Shown here in pieces: positions 10,759 to 19,596 of a DNA stretch of 64,000 nucleotides. Source of the DNA: Acidobacteriota bacterium (GTDB lineage Bacteria > Acidobacteriota > Terriglobia > Terriglobales > Acidobacteriaceae); the NCBI GenBank assembly GCA_021781795.1, contig JAJXWA010000003.1, forward strand, positions 60,001 through 124,000, written 5' to 3'. Position numbers and translations under genes: made by a program. The first letter of the stretch is position 1; the number at the start of each line of letters is the position of its first letter. The notes under the pieces were generated by a model that worked only from the letters and a program-made list of their open reading frames with translations, was not told the DNA's origin and made no database searches.

Positions 10759-12264
10759 ATGAACTTCCGCCTCTGCCAACTCGTCCTGCTCGCCTGCGCC
10801 GCATCTTACGTGGGGCAAACCGGCTGTTTTGCGCAGACGCTCAGGGAAGGCCTGCCAGCCGCGCCACAGCCAATGCTGCTCGCGGCAGGCGAGCCCTATA
10901 ACGGCGCGCAGCACGGCAGCGTGGGCGACAAGCCCAGCGACGCCGCTCCGTCGGCGCTGGAACCGGTGTCTCTCTCGCCGGTCACGATGGCGCCACATCC
11001 CGAAGACTCGCTCTACTGGGTCTCCGGCCAGGTGAATGTGATCTTCCAGGGCAACCTTCCGTTCCATTCTCCTTACGAGGGCACGAACAGTTTTCGTACT
11101 GCCGCGGAGTACAAGACCTCGATGGTCGGCACTCTTTTTACGGCGCTCCGGCGCAGTCATTCCATTCGCTACAACACCGATTTTGTCTTTGACGTGGAAG
11201 ACGCCCTCGGCCGCGGACTGAGCCAGGCGCTCGGCCTGGCTGGCTTCACAAACCTGGATGTAGTCCGCAACCCCTACCTGAGCCAGGCACCTTATCTTGC
11301 GCGATACGAGATTCATCAAGTCATTGGCCTGACGGATGCCGCAACCGATCAGGCGCCGGGGCCGCTCGCCCCAGCGCCGTCCGTTCCGGTCCGCCGCTTT
11401 GAGCTCCGCGCCGGCAAAATGACTCTTCCGGATGTCTTCGATCTCAACGACGTTGGGTCGGACAGCCATCTGCAGTTCATGAACTGGACCGTGGACAACA
11501 ACGGCGCGTGGGACTACGCAGCCGATACGCGCGGGTACACGGTCGGCGGGCTCGCGGAATATGACGATCGGGCATGGAGCGTGCGCTACGGGGTCTTCGC
11601 GATGCCGACTGTGGCCAACGGGCTTGCGCTGGACTGGGCCTTCAGCCGGGCGCACGGGCAAAATGGCGAATTCGAGCTGCGCCGAACCCTGATTGCCGAC
11701 CGCAAGGGCGTAACGCGTGTCCTGTTCTATGCCAATCGTGCACACATGGGCGACTACCGCGAGGCGGTTGCAGCATACCTTGCCGGCACCGACCCGACGC
11801 CCACGATTACGTCCCATGAGCACTTCGGGGCGCTGAAGTATGGCTTTGGGTTCAACAACGAACAGGAGCTGACCGCCAGCCTCCGCGTGTTCGGTCGATT
11901 CGGCTGGAATGAAGGTCAGCACGAATCCTTTGCCTACACGGAGGTGGACCAGACGGTGGAGGCCGGCGCCGACCTGAGCGGCATTCGCTGGCATCGTCCA
12001 ATCGACAAGGTCGGCCTTGTGATGGTCTCCAACGCCATCAAACGCGACCACCAGAACTATCTGAAATACGGCGGGCTGGGCTTCCTGCTCGGGGATGGCA
12101 AGCTGAACTACAGCCGGGAAAACATTGTGGAAAGCTACTATAACTGGCACGCCTGGCGCGGGCTCTTCTATTCGGTCGATATCCAGCACATCAACAATCC
12201 CGGATACAACCGGGATCGCGGTCCAGTCTGGGTCGGCTCCGTGCGCGGCCACATCGACTTCTGA
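10759..12264 (+). CDS. Outer-membrane porin, carbohydrate-porin (OprB)-like
   Basis: Signal peptide; 'SGQVNVIFQGNLPFHSPYEGTNSF'; beta-barrel composition; terminal aromatic (GHIDF*). Confidence 0.7.
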   Translation: MNFRLCQLVLLACAASYVGQTGCFAQTLREGLPAAPQPMLLAAGEPYNGAQHGSVGDKPSDAAPSALEPVSLSPVTMAPHPEDSLYWVSGQVNVIFQGNLPFHSPYEGTNSFRTAAEYKTSMVGTLFTALRRSHSIRYNTDFVFDVEDALGRGLSQALGLAGFTNLDVVRNPYLSQAPYLARYEIHQVIGLTDAATDQAPGPLAPAPSVPVRRFELRAGKMTLPDVFDLNDVGSDSHLQFMNWTVDNNGAWDYAADTRGYTVGGLAEYDDRAWSVRYGVFAMPTVANGLALDWAFSRAHGQNGEFELRRTLIADRKGVTRVLFYANRAHMGDYREAVAAYLAGTDPTPTITSHEHFGALKYGFGFNNEQELTASLRVFGRFGWNEGQHESFAYTEVDQTVEAGADLSGIRWHRPIDKVGLVMVSNAIKRDHQNYLKYGGLGFLLGDGKLNYSRENIVESYYNWHAWRGLFYSVDIQHINNPGYNRDRGPVWVGSVRGHIDF

Positions 12265-12313
12265 TCATGGATGCGCTACGCCCTCAAGATGCGCGCGCAC
12301 AAAATGCGCTTCT

Positions 12314-12709
12314 CTATCTCCCAGCCTCTGTCGAATTGCTCTGCGGAGCTTCCGGAAGGGTATAAATTACTTCGCCGGGACGCGCATAGTGCAACTGCTC
12401 CCGCGCCTCGTGTTCGATTGCGTCGGGGTCAGACTTCAAGTGCTGGATGTGATCGTGCAGGCGCGCGTTCTCCTGCTGCAGCTCCTGGATCTCCTGCTGC
12501 AGCTTGCGATCCTGCATGCGTTGCTGCTGCCAGGCGGAGAGGCCGTGCTTTCCATTGACCACGCCCCAGCCAAGCAGAAGCGCAAGGCCAACCACGACCA
12601 AGGTCCCGGCGGGACGCCAGCCATGCTGAATCCACTCGGTCATCTGTCTCGCGGACGGTATTCCACGCAAGGCCGCTGCCTTGCTCGGATTTGCGCCGCC
12701 CGCGTACAT
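12314..12709 (-). CDS. FtsB/DivIC-like septum formation initiator
   Basis: Single TM followed by coiled coil 'LQQEIQELQQENARLHDHIQHLKSDPDAIEHEAREQLHYARPGEVIY'. Start at 12709 chosen to avoid overlap with the upstream gene. Confidence 0.8.
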   Translation of the reverse strand: MYAGGANPSKAAALRGIPSARQMTEWIQHGWRPAGTLVVVGLALLLGWGVVNGKHGLSAWQQQRMQDRKLQQEIQELQQENARLHDHIQHLKSDPDAIEHEAREQLHYARPGEVIYTLPEAPQSNSTEAGR

Positions 12710-12726
12710 GGCGTTCCCGGTCTCCG

Positions 12727-14133
12727 TCACGAAAGAACAAACTCCTTGGCTGCGGCGCTCAGCGATTCCATATCGCGCTCGCTGCGAGCCTCCGTATAGG
12801 CTCGAACGACCGGCTCCGTTCCTGAGAGCCGATAGCAAACCCACGATCCATCTTCGAGAATCAGCTTCAATCCGTCGGTTCTGACGACGCCGCTAACCTT
12901 GCGCCCGCTCAACTCTCTCGGATCGACCTTCAACTTTTCAGTGAACGCGGCCTTCCGCTCTTCGGTCAAGCGGAAGTTCTCTCGGACGGGATAATAGGAA
13001 CCAACCTTGCCAAATAATTCCTGCAACTGCACGCCGAGGCTCTTGCCTCGCGTCGCCACCATCTCCGCCACCAGCAGGCCAGCGATGACGCCGTCCTTTT
13101 CGGGAACATGGCCCCGGATGGTAAGGCCCGCGGATTCTTCACCGCCAATTGCAATCTTGTCCGCGATGATGAGCTCGCCAATGTATTTGAAACCGACCGG
13201 CGTCTCGTAGAGCTGCACCCGATGATGCTCGGCAAGCGCGTTGATGAGGTTGGTGGTGGCTACGCTCTTGGCGACGCCGTTCTTCCAGCCGCGCGTCTCT
13301 ACAAGATAGTCGAAGAGCAGCGCAATGATGTAATTCGGCTGAATGAACGTTCCATCTCCATCCACAATGCCGAAGCGGTCCGCGTCGCCATCCGTCGCAA
13401 TGCCGATCTGCGCGCCTATCTCTTTCATCTTGCGTCTGGCGTCGGTCAGCAGATGGTCATCTGGCTCAGGCGCATGACCGCCGAAGAGTACGTCGCGGGT
13501 ATCGTGTACCGTTTCGACGCGGACTCCCGCCTCACGCAGCAGGTCAGTGCTGTACCCGCGCCCAGCGCCCCAGAACGGGTCATACACCACTTTGATTCCC
13601 GACTTGGCGATTGCTTTCAGATCGACAAGTTCGGCCAGACGCTTCAGAAAATCCGGTTTGACATCGGCCGTCTCGAACTTCTCTGCAGACGGGCTCGGGA
13701 TTCCGCCGCCTCCGCCCTTGCTGAGCCGTTCTATCGCGGCTTCAATCTGCCGCGTCACGTCGGGCAGAGCCGGCGCTCCGTCGTGCGTAGAGAACTTGAT
13801 GCCGTTGTACTCCGGCGGATTGTGGGAGGCGGTGAAATTAATTGCACCGGAAGTCTTCATGCGTCGAACTGCGTAGGCGATCGCGGGCGTGGGCGCGGCG
13901 TCGGGAATCACAATCGGCGTAACACCTGCCGCTGCCAGCACGCGCGCCGCCTCATTGACGAAAGTCTCGCCGAGAAAACGCGGGTCGCGGCCCACAAGAA
14001 CGCGATGCGGAGTGGCCTGGGTCTTCACGTACTCGGCAATGCCCGCAACCGCCAACCGGATGTTGGCAACGGTAAACTCGTCGGCCACAATTGCGCGCCA
14101 ACCGGAAGTTCCGAACTTGATCTGTGTGCTCAT
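12727..14133 (-). CDS. Phosphoglucomutase/phosphomannomutase family protein
   Basis: 'FGTSGWRA', 'TASHNPPEYNGIK', 'GDADRFG', 'RLSGTEPVVRAY'. Confidence 0.93.
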   Translation of the reverse strand: MSTQIKFGTSGWRAIVADEFTVANIRLAVAGIAEYVKTQATPHRVLVGRDPRFLGETFVNEAARVLAAAGVTPIVIPDAAPTPAIAYAVRRMKTSGAINFTASHNPPEYNGIKFSTHDGAPALPDVTRQIEAAIERLSKGGGGGIPSPSAEKFETADVKPDFLKRLAELVDLKAIAKSGIKVVYDPFWGAGRGYSTDLLREAGVRVETVHDTRDVLFGGHAPEPDDHLLTDARRKMKEIGAQIGIATDGDADRFGIVDGDGTFIQPNYIIALLFDYLVETRGWKNGVAKSVATTNLINALAEHHRVQLYETPVGFKYIGELIIADKIAIGGEESAGLTIRGHVPEKDGVIAGLLVAEMVATRGKSLGVQLQELFGKVGSYYPVRENFRLTEERKAAFTEKLKVDPRELSGRKVSGVVRTDGLKLILEDGSWVCYRLSGTEPVVRAYTEARSERDMESLSAAAKEFVLS

Positions 14134-14279
14134 AAGGTCTTCTCCGCGCATGCGGCATGCAGGCCGCAAATCCATACTGCCCCAGCAAGCTGCGTCCCGC
14201 AAGCAGTGCTCGCGACCCGGGCGCACTGGACGCCCGGCCAGTATACGGAACGCGGTACACTGTCGGCGAGTCGAGCACA

Positions 14280-14615
14280 ATGACTGAAAATTCATCTCCA
14301 GCGCGGATTGTTCTTACCACCGCCGGCACGCCGGAAGAGGCCGAGCAACTGGCGCAGGCCATCGTCGAAGAAGAGCTAGCGGCTTGCGCTACGATTCTGC
14401 CAGCAGCCAAATCCATTTACCGATGGCGCGGAGAGATTGAGACTGCGGCGGAATCCGTTTTGCTGTTGAAGACCGTACCGGAGAAATTGCCTGCACTGGA
14501 AGCGCGGCTCCACGCGCTGCATCGGTACGAGACGCCCGAGTTTCTTGTCCTTCAGGTCGAGCGCGCCAGTGCGGGCTACCTGGACTGGCTCATCTCGAGC
14601 TTGAAAGGGCCTTGA
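14280..14615 (+). CDS. cutA: CutA1 divalent cation tolerance protein
   Basis: 'ELAACATILPAAKSIYRWRGEIETAAESVLLLKT' and 'HRYETPEFLVL'. Confidence 0.93.
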   Translation: MTENSSPARIVLTTAGTPEEAEQLAQAIVEEELAACATILPAAKSIYRWRGEIETAAESVLLLKTVPEKLPALEARLHALHRYETPEFLVLQVERASAGYLDWLISSLKGP

Positions 14616-14683
14616 GCCGGGCTCGATTGGACCGGCAGGCAAACAGGCTTCGATGCCTTCTTCTGTTATCCTGAACATGTACC

Positions 14684-14857
14684 ATGCGTTGGCTCATGAT
14701 TGCCCTACTTGTGTCTCTAGGGGCGCTGCTGTTTGCAGCGGCAGGTGTGGCGCGTCACGTATGGCTTCATCGGCGAAACAAGGCGGATGAGTCTCATGCA
14801 GGCGCGCTCGAAGTCGCCAGCATCGAGAAGGAAGCTGACTTGAAATCAGGTTTTTAA
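14684..14857 (+). CDS. Putative 57-aa single-TM small protein
   Basis: ATG..TAA encoding MRWLMIALLVSLGALLFAAAGVARHVWLHRRNKADESHAGALEVASIEKEADLKSGF; hydrophobic helix then charged tail. Confidence 0.45.
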   Translation: MRWLMIALLVSLGALLFAAAGVARHVWLHRRNKADESHAGALEVASIEKEADLKSGF

Positions 14858-14991
14858 GCCTATCCGAAAGACTGCACGCCATCCATCGGCAGATGCGACG
14901 ATCGCAACTGAGCCAACTCGCCGTTCAACCGCATCGAAAGGTTAAGGGCGAGTGTCGGATGTGCAGCGAGCCCGGAAGCTGAAAGGACGTT

Positions 14992-15873
14992 TTGAATTCT
15001 GTGAGTACTCCTCTTTCTGAAGTTGCCAGTTCGCAGCCTGTGATTGACATCTCAATCGCCCACAGCCCGGATTCCGATGACGCCTTCATGTTCTATGGGT
15101 TGGCGACCAACAAGGTGCGCGTCCCAGGCTATCGCTTTTCGCACACCCTGTGCGACATCGAAACGCTCAACCGTCGCGCGCGGACTGAGGCTTTCTACGA
15201 TGTTTCGGCGATCAGCTTTCACGCCTATCCGTATGTGCAGGATAATTACACTCTGATGGGCTGCGGCGGTAGCGTAGGCGAGGGCTACGGACCCATGGTC
15301 GTCGCAAACCGTGCATTTCAGCCTGAAGATCTCAGCCAGATCAAGGTAGCGGTTCCCGGCGAGCTCACTACAGCCTATCTCGCCCTCAAGGTCTTCAACC
15401 CGGCTATCCAGACCGAGACCGTACCCTTCGATCAGATCATTCCATCGATTCTGGCGGGGAAATTTGAAGCCGGCCTGATTATCCACGAAGGCCAGCTTAC
15501 TTACTCTTCCAGCGGCCTCAGTAAGATCATCGATCTGGGCGTCTGGTGGAGAGAGACAACGGGTCTGGTTCTGCCCCTTGGCGGCAATGCAATACGGCGC
15601 TCGCTCGGGCCGGAGCGGCACAAGATCATCTCGAAGGCGCTTCGCGACAGCATTCAGCACGCCCTGGACCATCGCGAGCAGGCCCTCGAATATGCCATGC
15701 AATTCGCTCGCGACCTCGACACGTCCCTCGCGAACCGTTTCGTGAGCATGTACGTAAATGAGCGCACCCTCGACTATGGCGCCGACGGCCGCGAAGCAAT
15801 CCGCAAGCTGCTGGATCTCGGCTACGAGCGCGGGGTTATCCCGATCGCCCCCAAAGTGGATTTCGTCGATTGA
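14992..15873 (+). CDS. mqnD: 1,4-dihydroxy-6-naphthoate synthase (futalosine menaquinone pathway)
   Basis: 'AHSPDSDDAFMFYGLA' and 'FEAGLIIHEGQLTY' typical of the MqnA/MqnD fold; TTG start. Confidence 0.85.
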   Translation: MNSVSTPLSEVASSQPVIDISIAHSPDSDDAFMFYGLATNKVRVPGYRFSHTLCDIETLNRRARTEAFYDVSAISFHAYPYVQDNYTLMGCGGSVGEGYGPMVVANRAFQPEDLSQIKVAVPGELTTAYLALKVFNPAIQTETVPFDQIIPSILAGKFEAGLIIHEGQLTYSSSGLSKIIDLGVWWRETTGLVLPLGGNAIRRSLGPERHKIISKALRDSIQHALDHREQALEYAMQFARDLDTSLANRFVSMYVNERTLDYGADGREAIRKLLDLGYERGVIPIAPKVDFVD

Positions 15874-15902
15874 TTTCAGTAGATCGCACCACCTCTTGAA
15901 TC

Positions 15903-15938
15903 AATGCAAAGGAGCCGCGTAGCAGGCTCTTTTGCATT
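15903..15938. terminator. Strong hairpin downstream of mqnD
   Basis: AATGCAAAGGAGCC-gcgtagca-GGCTCTTTTGCATT, 14-bp stem with one G:U pair; no long U-tract. Confidence 0.65.
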
Positions 15939-16059
15939 TCGGCCGTGGCATCCATCGACCTGTAGAGCGCCGCGGCGAGTGAACGCCAACATCCGCACAT
16001 ATCCTCACTTAAAGAAATTCTAATGTCGGCCGATAAGCTCCCCATTGGAGGGAGCGGGC

Positions 16060-17028
16060 ATGTCCTCAGCTATCATGCCGACTTTCCTGCTGGCATCGGC
16101 AGATACCGCCCTCATTGCGCTCATTGAGCCTGTTCTGGCCAGATCGTCCGTTTCGGTAGCGATTATCCGCACAGCACGCGAGTTGGTTGCGGCGCTCGAT
16201 GCACAGGCCCCGCCCGCGCTCGTGCTCGTTGACAGCACGCTGCCGGAACTGACGGATGGGCAGCCAATCCGAGCCGCTCGCGTTAGCGCGAAGGGTCACA
16301 CAATACCTCTCGTGTTGCTCGCGGACGATCTGCACGCAGCTTGGATGGACCTTCTGGGAGATGGCTCGCTCGACGATATTGTTCCGCGCGATCCTGGTCA
16401 TCCTCACTGGCGCTTACGATTGGAAAGGACTCTGCATTCTTTTCATCAGATGCGTCAGTTGGAGTGGCTGCGCGAAGTTGCAGCGCGCAGCGCCCAGATT
16501 GATCCACTAACGGGACTAGCCAATCGATCCACGCTGCTTGCGCAGTTGTTTCGCGAGACGGACCGCGCGCAGCGCATGCGCGCGCCGCTCTGCCTTCTTC
16601 TACTGGACATCGATGACTTCACCTACTGGAATGCACATCTTGGTCAGGAGACCTGTGATGATTTGTTGTGTCAGGTTGCGGCGCGCACTCTGCGCATGCT
16701 GCGAAGCTACGACCTGCTCGGCAGAGTGGGAAACGATGAATTCCTTGCGATTCTTCCCGGGTGCGACGCTGCTCAGGGAACCATGCTCGCCGAGAGAATC
16801 CGCAGGGAAGTGTTCTCTCGTCCATTTCCCTGCGATGGTGGGCCATCCCGCCTCAGCGCTTGCTTTGGAATCGCTGCCAGCCACGGAATCTCACCTCTTG
16901 TGGTTCTCAAAGATGCCGAACAGGCGATGCGATTGGCGCAGGAATCCGGACCTGAGTCCATTCAATCCGTGAGCACCCCACCAGAGTCTCTGGCCGGGCC
17001 GGCTGCCTTCCTGCCGCACAACGCGTGA
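16060..17028 (+). CDS. Receiver-like + GGDEF-domain protein with degenerate GNDEF active site
   Basis: 'IDPLTGLANRSTLL', 'LLLDIDDF', 'RSYDLLGRVGNDEF'; N-terminal 'VLVDSTLPE' receiver-like segment. Confidence 0.88.
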   Translation: MSSAIMPTFLLASADTALIALIEPVLARSSVSVAIIRTARELVAALDAQAPPALVLVDSTLPELTDGQPIRAARVSAKGHTIPLVLLADDLHAAWMDLLGDGSLDDIVPRDPGHPHWRLRLERTLHSFHQMRQLEWLREVAARSAQIDPLTGLANRSTLLAQLFRETDRAQRMRAPLCLLLLDIDDFTYWNAHLGQETCDDLLCQVAARTLRMLRSYDLLGRVGNDEFLAILPGCDAAQGTMLAERIRREVFSRPFPCDGGPSRLSACFGIAASHGISPLVVLKDAEQAMRLAQESGPESIQSVSTPPESLAGPAAFLPHNA

Positions 17029-17073
17029 GTTACATCCTCTCGAACAAGCTGCGCCACCGTCCATACGCGCCAT

Positions 17074-18330
17074 TCAGCTCACTCTGACTGCCCCTGTTGC
17101 GCACAGGTCCCGCTCCGTCAGGAACTCCTGAAACACTTCATTGGAAAGCAAACGGCCGCGCGCAGTGAGCGTTACCGTTTCCCCGGCTTTACTGACAAGA
17201 CCATTCGCGCCAAGTTTCGTAACGGATTCCAAGGCGCTCTCCACGCGCTCTGCTCCGAACTCGGACCGAAGAGATTGAAGATCGACACCCCTGTTCATCC
17301 TAAGACCCAGAAACCATGCTTCCTCGAATTGCTCCGCTACGAAGAGCCAATCCGCCTCAACGTGCTTCAAGCCGGTAAGGTACGTGCGCAAATCATCCGT
17401 CGTCTTGCAACGCAGCAATGGACGGGGCAGGGTCTTGTTCGCGTGCGCATCGGGGTGGAACCTCGCCACCAACGCCGATGAGGCATCCAGACCGAGTCCG
17501 AGATAGGGCCGTCGCTGCCAGTAGCGCAAGTTATGTCTGGACGCCGAACAGGGCCTGGCAAAATTGGAGATTTCGTATTGCTGCAGACCCGCATTGTGCA
17601 ACCGCTCCGCAGCCTTCTCATACATGCGAACGATGGCTTCGTCTGTAGGCACCAGATCCGCGTGATACCGGTGACCGCCAACGAGCAGTTCCCTGCCAAG
17701 CCGCGAGTCCTCATCAACTTCCAGCATGTAGATGCTCGCATGGGGAACACCCGTATCGAGCAGGACTGCGAGGGACTCATCCCAACTGGACAGAGTCTGC
17801 CCGGACAGACCGGCAATGAGATCAAGGTTGAGGTTCGTGATGCCCGCGGCGCGAAGACGCTCTACATCGTCCAGCACATCGGATCGCTTGTGCAGACGGC
17901 CGCTCGCGCTGGCTTCGCTGTCGATGAAGCTTTGCACGCCAAGACTGACACGGTTGACCCCGACTTCAGCCATTGCGAACAAGGTCGCGTCTTGCAACTG
18001 CCCCGGCGCGCATTCCATCGTAATTTCTGCATTGCCCTCAACGCGAAATGCAGCATGTATTGCGCCAAAGAGGCGGTGAATCAATTCAGGCTCGAGCAGG
18101 CTCGGGGTCCCGCCACCAAGATAAATCGTGTCAACGACTTTGGGCAGCTCTACCCTAACGCTCTCTGCCCAGTCGAAAGACGACTCGATGTCTTCCACCA
18201 GCCGGTTCAGGTAACGATCATGCTCGCTCGCGGGATAAACGCCTGACGCAAAATTGCAATAGGTACACTTGGAACGACAGAATGGGAACGAGAGATATAG
18301 TCCCACCGTGTCTGCCACTGCCACCTGCAT
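17074..18330 (-). CDS. hemW: HemW-like radical SAM protein (coproporphyrinogen III oxidase-like)
   Basis: 'CRSKCTYCNF', 'YLGGGTPSLL', 'GVNRVSLGVQSF', 'EISNFARP'. Confidence 0.9.
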   Translation of the reverse strand: MQVAVADTVGLYLSFPFCRSKCTYCNFASGVYPASEHDRYLNRLVEDIESSFDWAESVRVELPKVVDTIYLGGGTPSLLEPELIHRLFGAIHAAFRVEGNAEITMECAPGQLQDATLFAMAEVGVNRVSLGVQSFIDSEASASGRLHKRSDVLDDVERLRAAGITNLNLDLIAGLSGQTLSSWDESLAVLLDTGVPHASIYMLEVDEDSRLGRELLVGGHRYHADLVPTDEAIVRMYEKAAERLHNAGLQQYEISNFARPCSASRHNLRYWQRRPYLGLGLDASSALVARFHPDAHANKTLPRPLLRCKTTDDLRTYLTGLKHVEADWLFVAEQFEEAWFLGLRMNRGVDLQSLRSEFGAERVESALESVTKLGANGLVSKAGETVTLTARGRLLSNEVFQEFLTERDLCATGAVRVS

Positions 18331-18416
18331 AAAAAGATTGTTTCACGTTGACCCCACCGCACTGCGCAGAGACGAAGGGAACCGCAACATGCCACAATGG
18401 CGTAAGGAGATGATGC

Positions 18417-19535
18417 TTGAAAGCGTGGCCTGTTCTGGGCATTCTGGCGGTCCAAGTCATTCTGTGCCTGGCGCACTGGTTTCTTTACATCACCTGGGTT
18501 CACTTCTGGTGGCCCATGAGCTCCGCTGCCGATGAAACGCTTCGTGCCGTGCTGTTAGTTCTCTCTTCCACATTCGTTGTTGCCGCACTGCTGAGCTTTC
18601 GCTATACCAACCTCCTGGTGGACGTCGTGTATTGGATTGCGTCCCTTTGGCTCGGCTTGCTGAACTTCCTGTTTGTCGCCGCCTGTCTCGCATGGGTTGC
18701 GGACCTCCTGCTATCACCGGCCGTCGGGAGTGCGGCAATCAAGGCCCTACGCCCGCAGTTGATTTCGTCGCTTTTCGCCGTTGCTCTTCTGGTTGCCCTC
18801 TACGGCTTCATCAATGCGCGCATCATTCGCCATCGTGTGCTGAAAGTGAAGCTGCCGAACCTGCCTCCGCAGTGGCGAGGCCGGACTGCGCTGGTGATGA
18901 GCGATCTTCATCTCGGCAACATCAACCGGCAGCGCTTTGCGCGCCGCCTCGCCGCAGTTGCACGCAAACTGGACCCCGCAATCATCCTTATCCCAGGTGA
19001 TGTGTTTGATGGCGGCCGCACTGCGCCAGAGTGGCTGGCAGAGCCGCTCTTTGCCCTTCAGCCCCCACTGGGCACTTACTGCGTTCTCGGGAACCACGAC
19101 GAATTTGCCGGCGCCTTGCGTTGCGCTCACGCCATGCAGAACGGCGGCTTTCATGTGCTGCAGGAAGAAAGTGTGAACGTGGATGGCCTGACGCTGATTG
19201 GCGTCTCCTATCGCCAATCGACGCGGCCCGTTCATCTGCGAGGATTCCTGGAACGGCTTCAGCTGAATGGCTCGCCCAGCGTCCTGCTCCAGCATGTTCC
19301 GAATCGACTGTCGATCGTCGAAGAAGCCGGAGTCAGCCTGCAGATATGCGGCCACACGCACGGCGGGCAGATCTTCCCGTTCAGCTGGGTCACCCATCGC
19401 GCTTTTGGCCGCTTTACCTACGGATTGCACAACCACGGCAAGTTGCAGGTCTATACATCGAGCGGCGCAGGAACCTGGGGCCCACCCATGCGCGTCGGCA
19501 CGCATCCCGAGGTCGTCTTGCTCACCTTTGAATGA
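18417..19535 (+). CDS. Membrane-anchored metallophosphoesterase
   Basis: N-terminal TM segments; 'VMSDLHLGN', 'GDVFDGG', 'VLGNHDEF', 'GHTHGGQ'; TTG start. Confidence 0.9.
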   Translation: MKAWPVLGILAVQVILCLAHWFLYITWVHFWWPMSSAADETLRAVLLVLSSTFVVAALLSFRYTNLLVDVVYWIASLWLGLLNFLFVAACLAWVADLLLSPAVGSAAIKALRPQLISSLFAVALLVALYGFINARIIRHRVLKVKLPNLPPQWRGRTALVMSDLHLGNINRQRFARRLAAVARKLDPAIILIPGDVFDGGRTAPEWLAEPLFALQPPLGTYCVLGNHDEFAGALRCAHAMQNGGFHVLQEESVNVDGLTLIGVSYRQSTRPVHLRGFLERLQLNGSPSVLLQHVPNRLSIVEEAGVSLQICGHTHGGQIFPFSWVTHRAFGRFTYGLHNHGKLQVYTSSGAGTWGPPMRVGTHPEVVLLTFE

Positions 19536-19596
19536 ACGTGTTCTGATAGCTTTGCTCAATCAGGCGTAGCGAACTCCGCATTGAAAGGTGCTTCTT

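Noticed and set aside
10732-12252. 506-aa minus-strand ORF opposite the porin gene
   Set aside because: The opposite strand encodes a protein with signal peptide and barrel features; this frame shows no recognisable domain.
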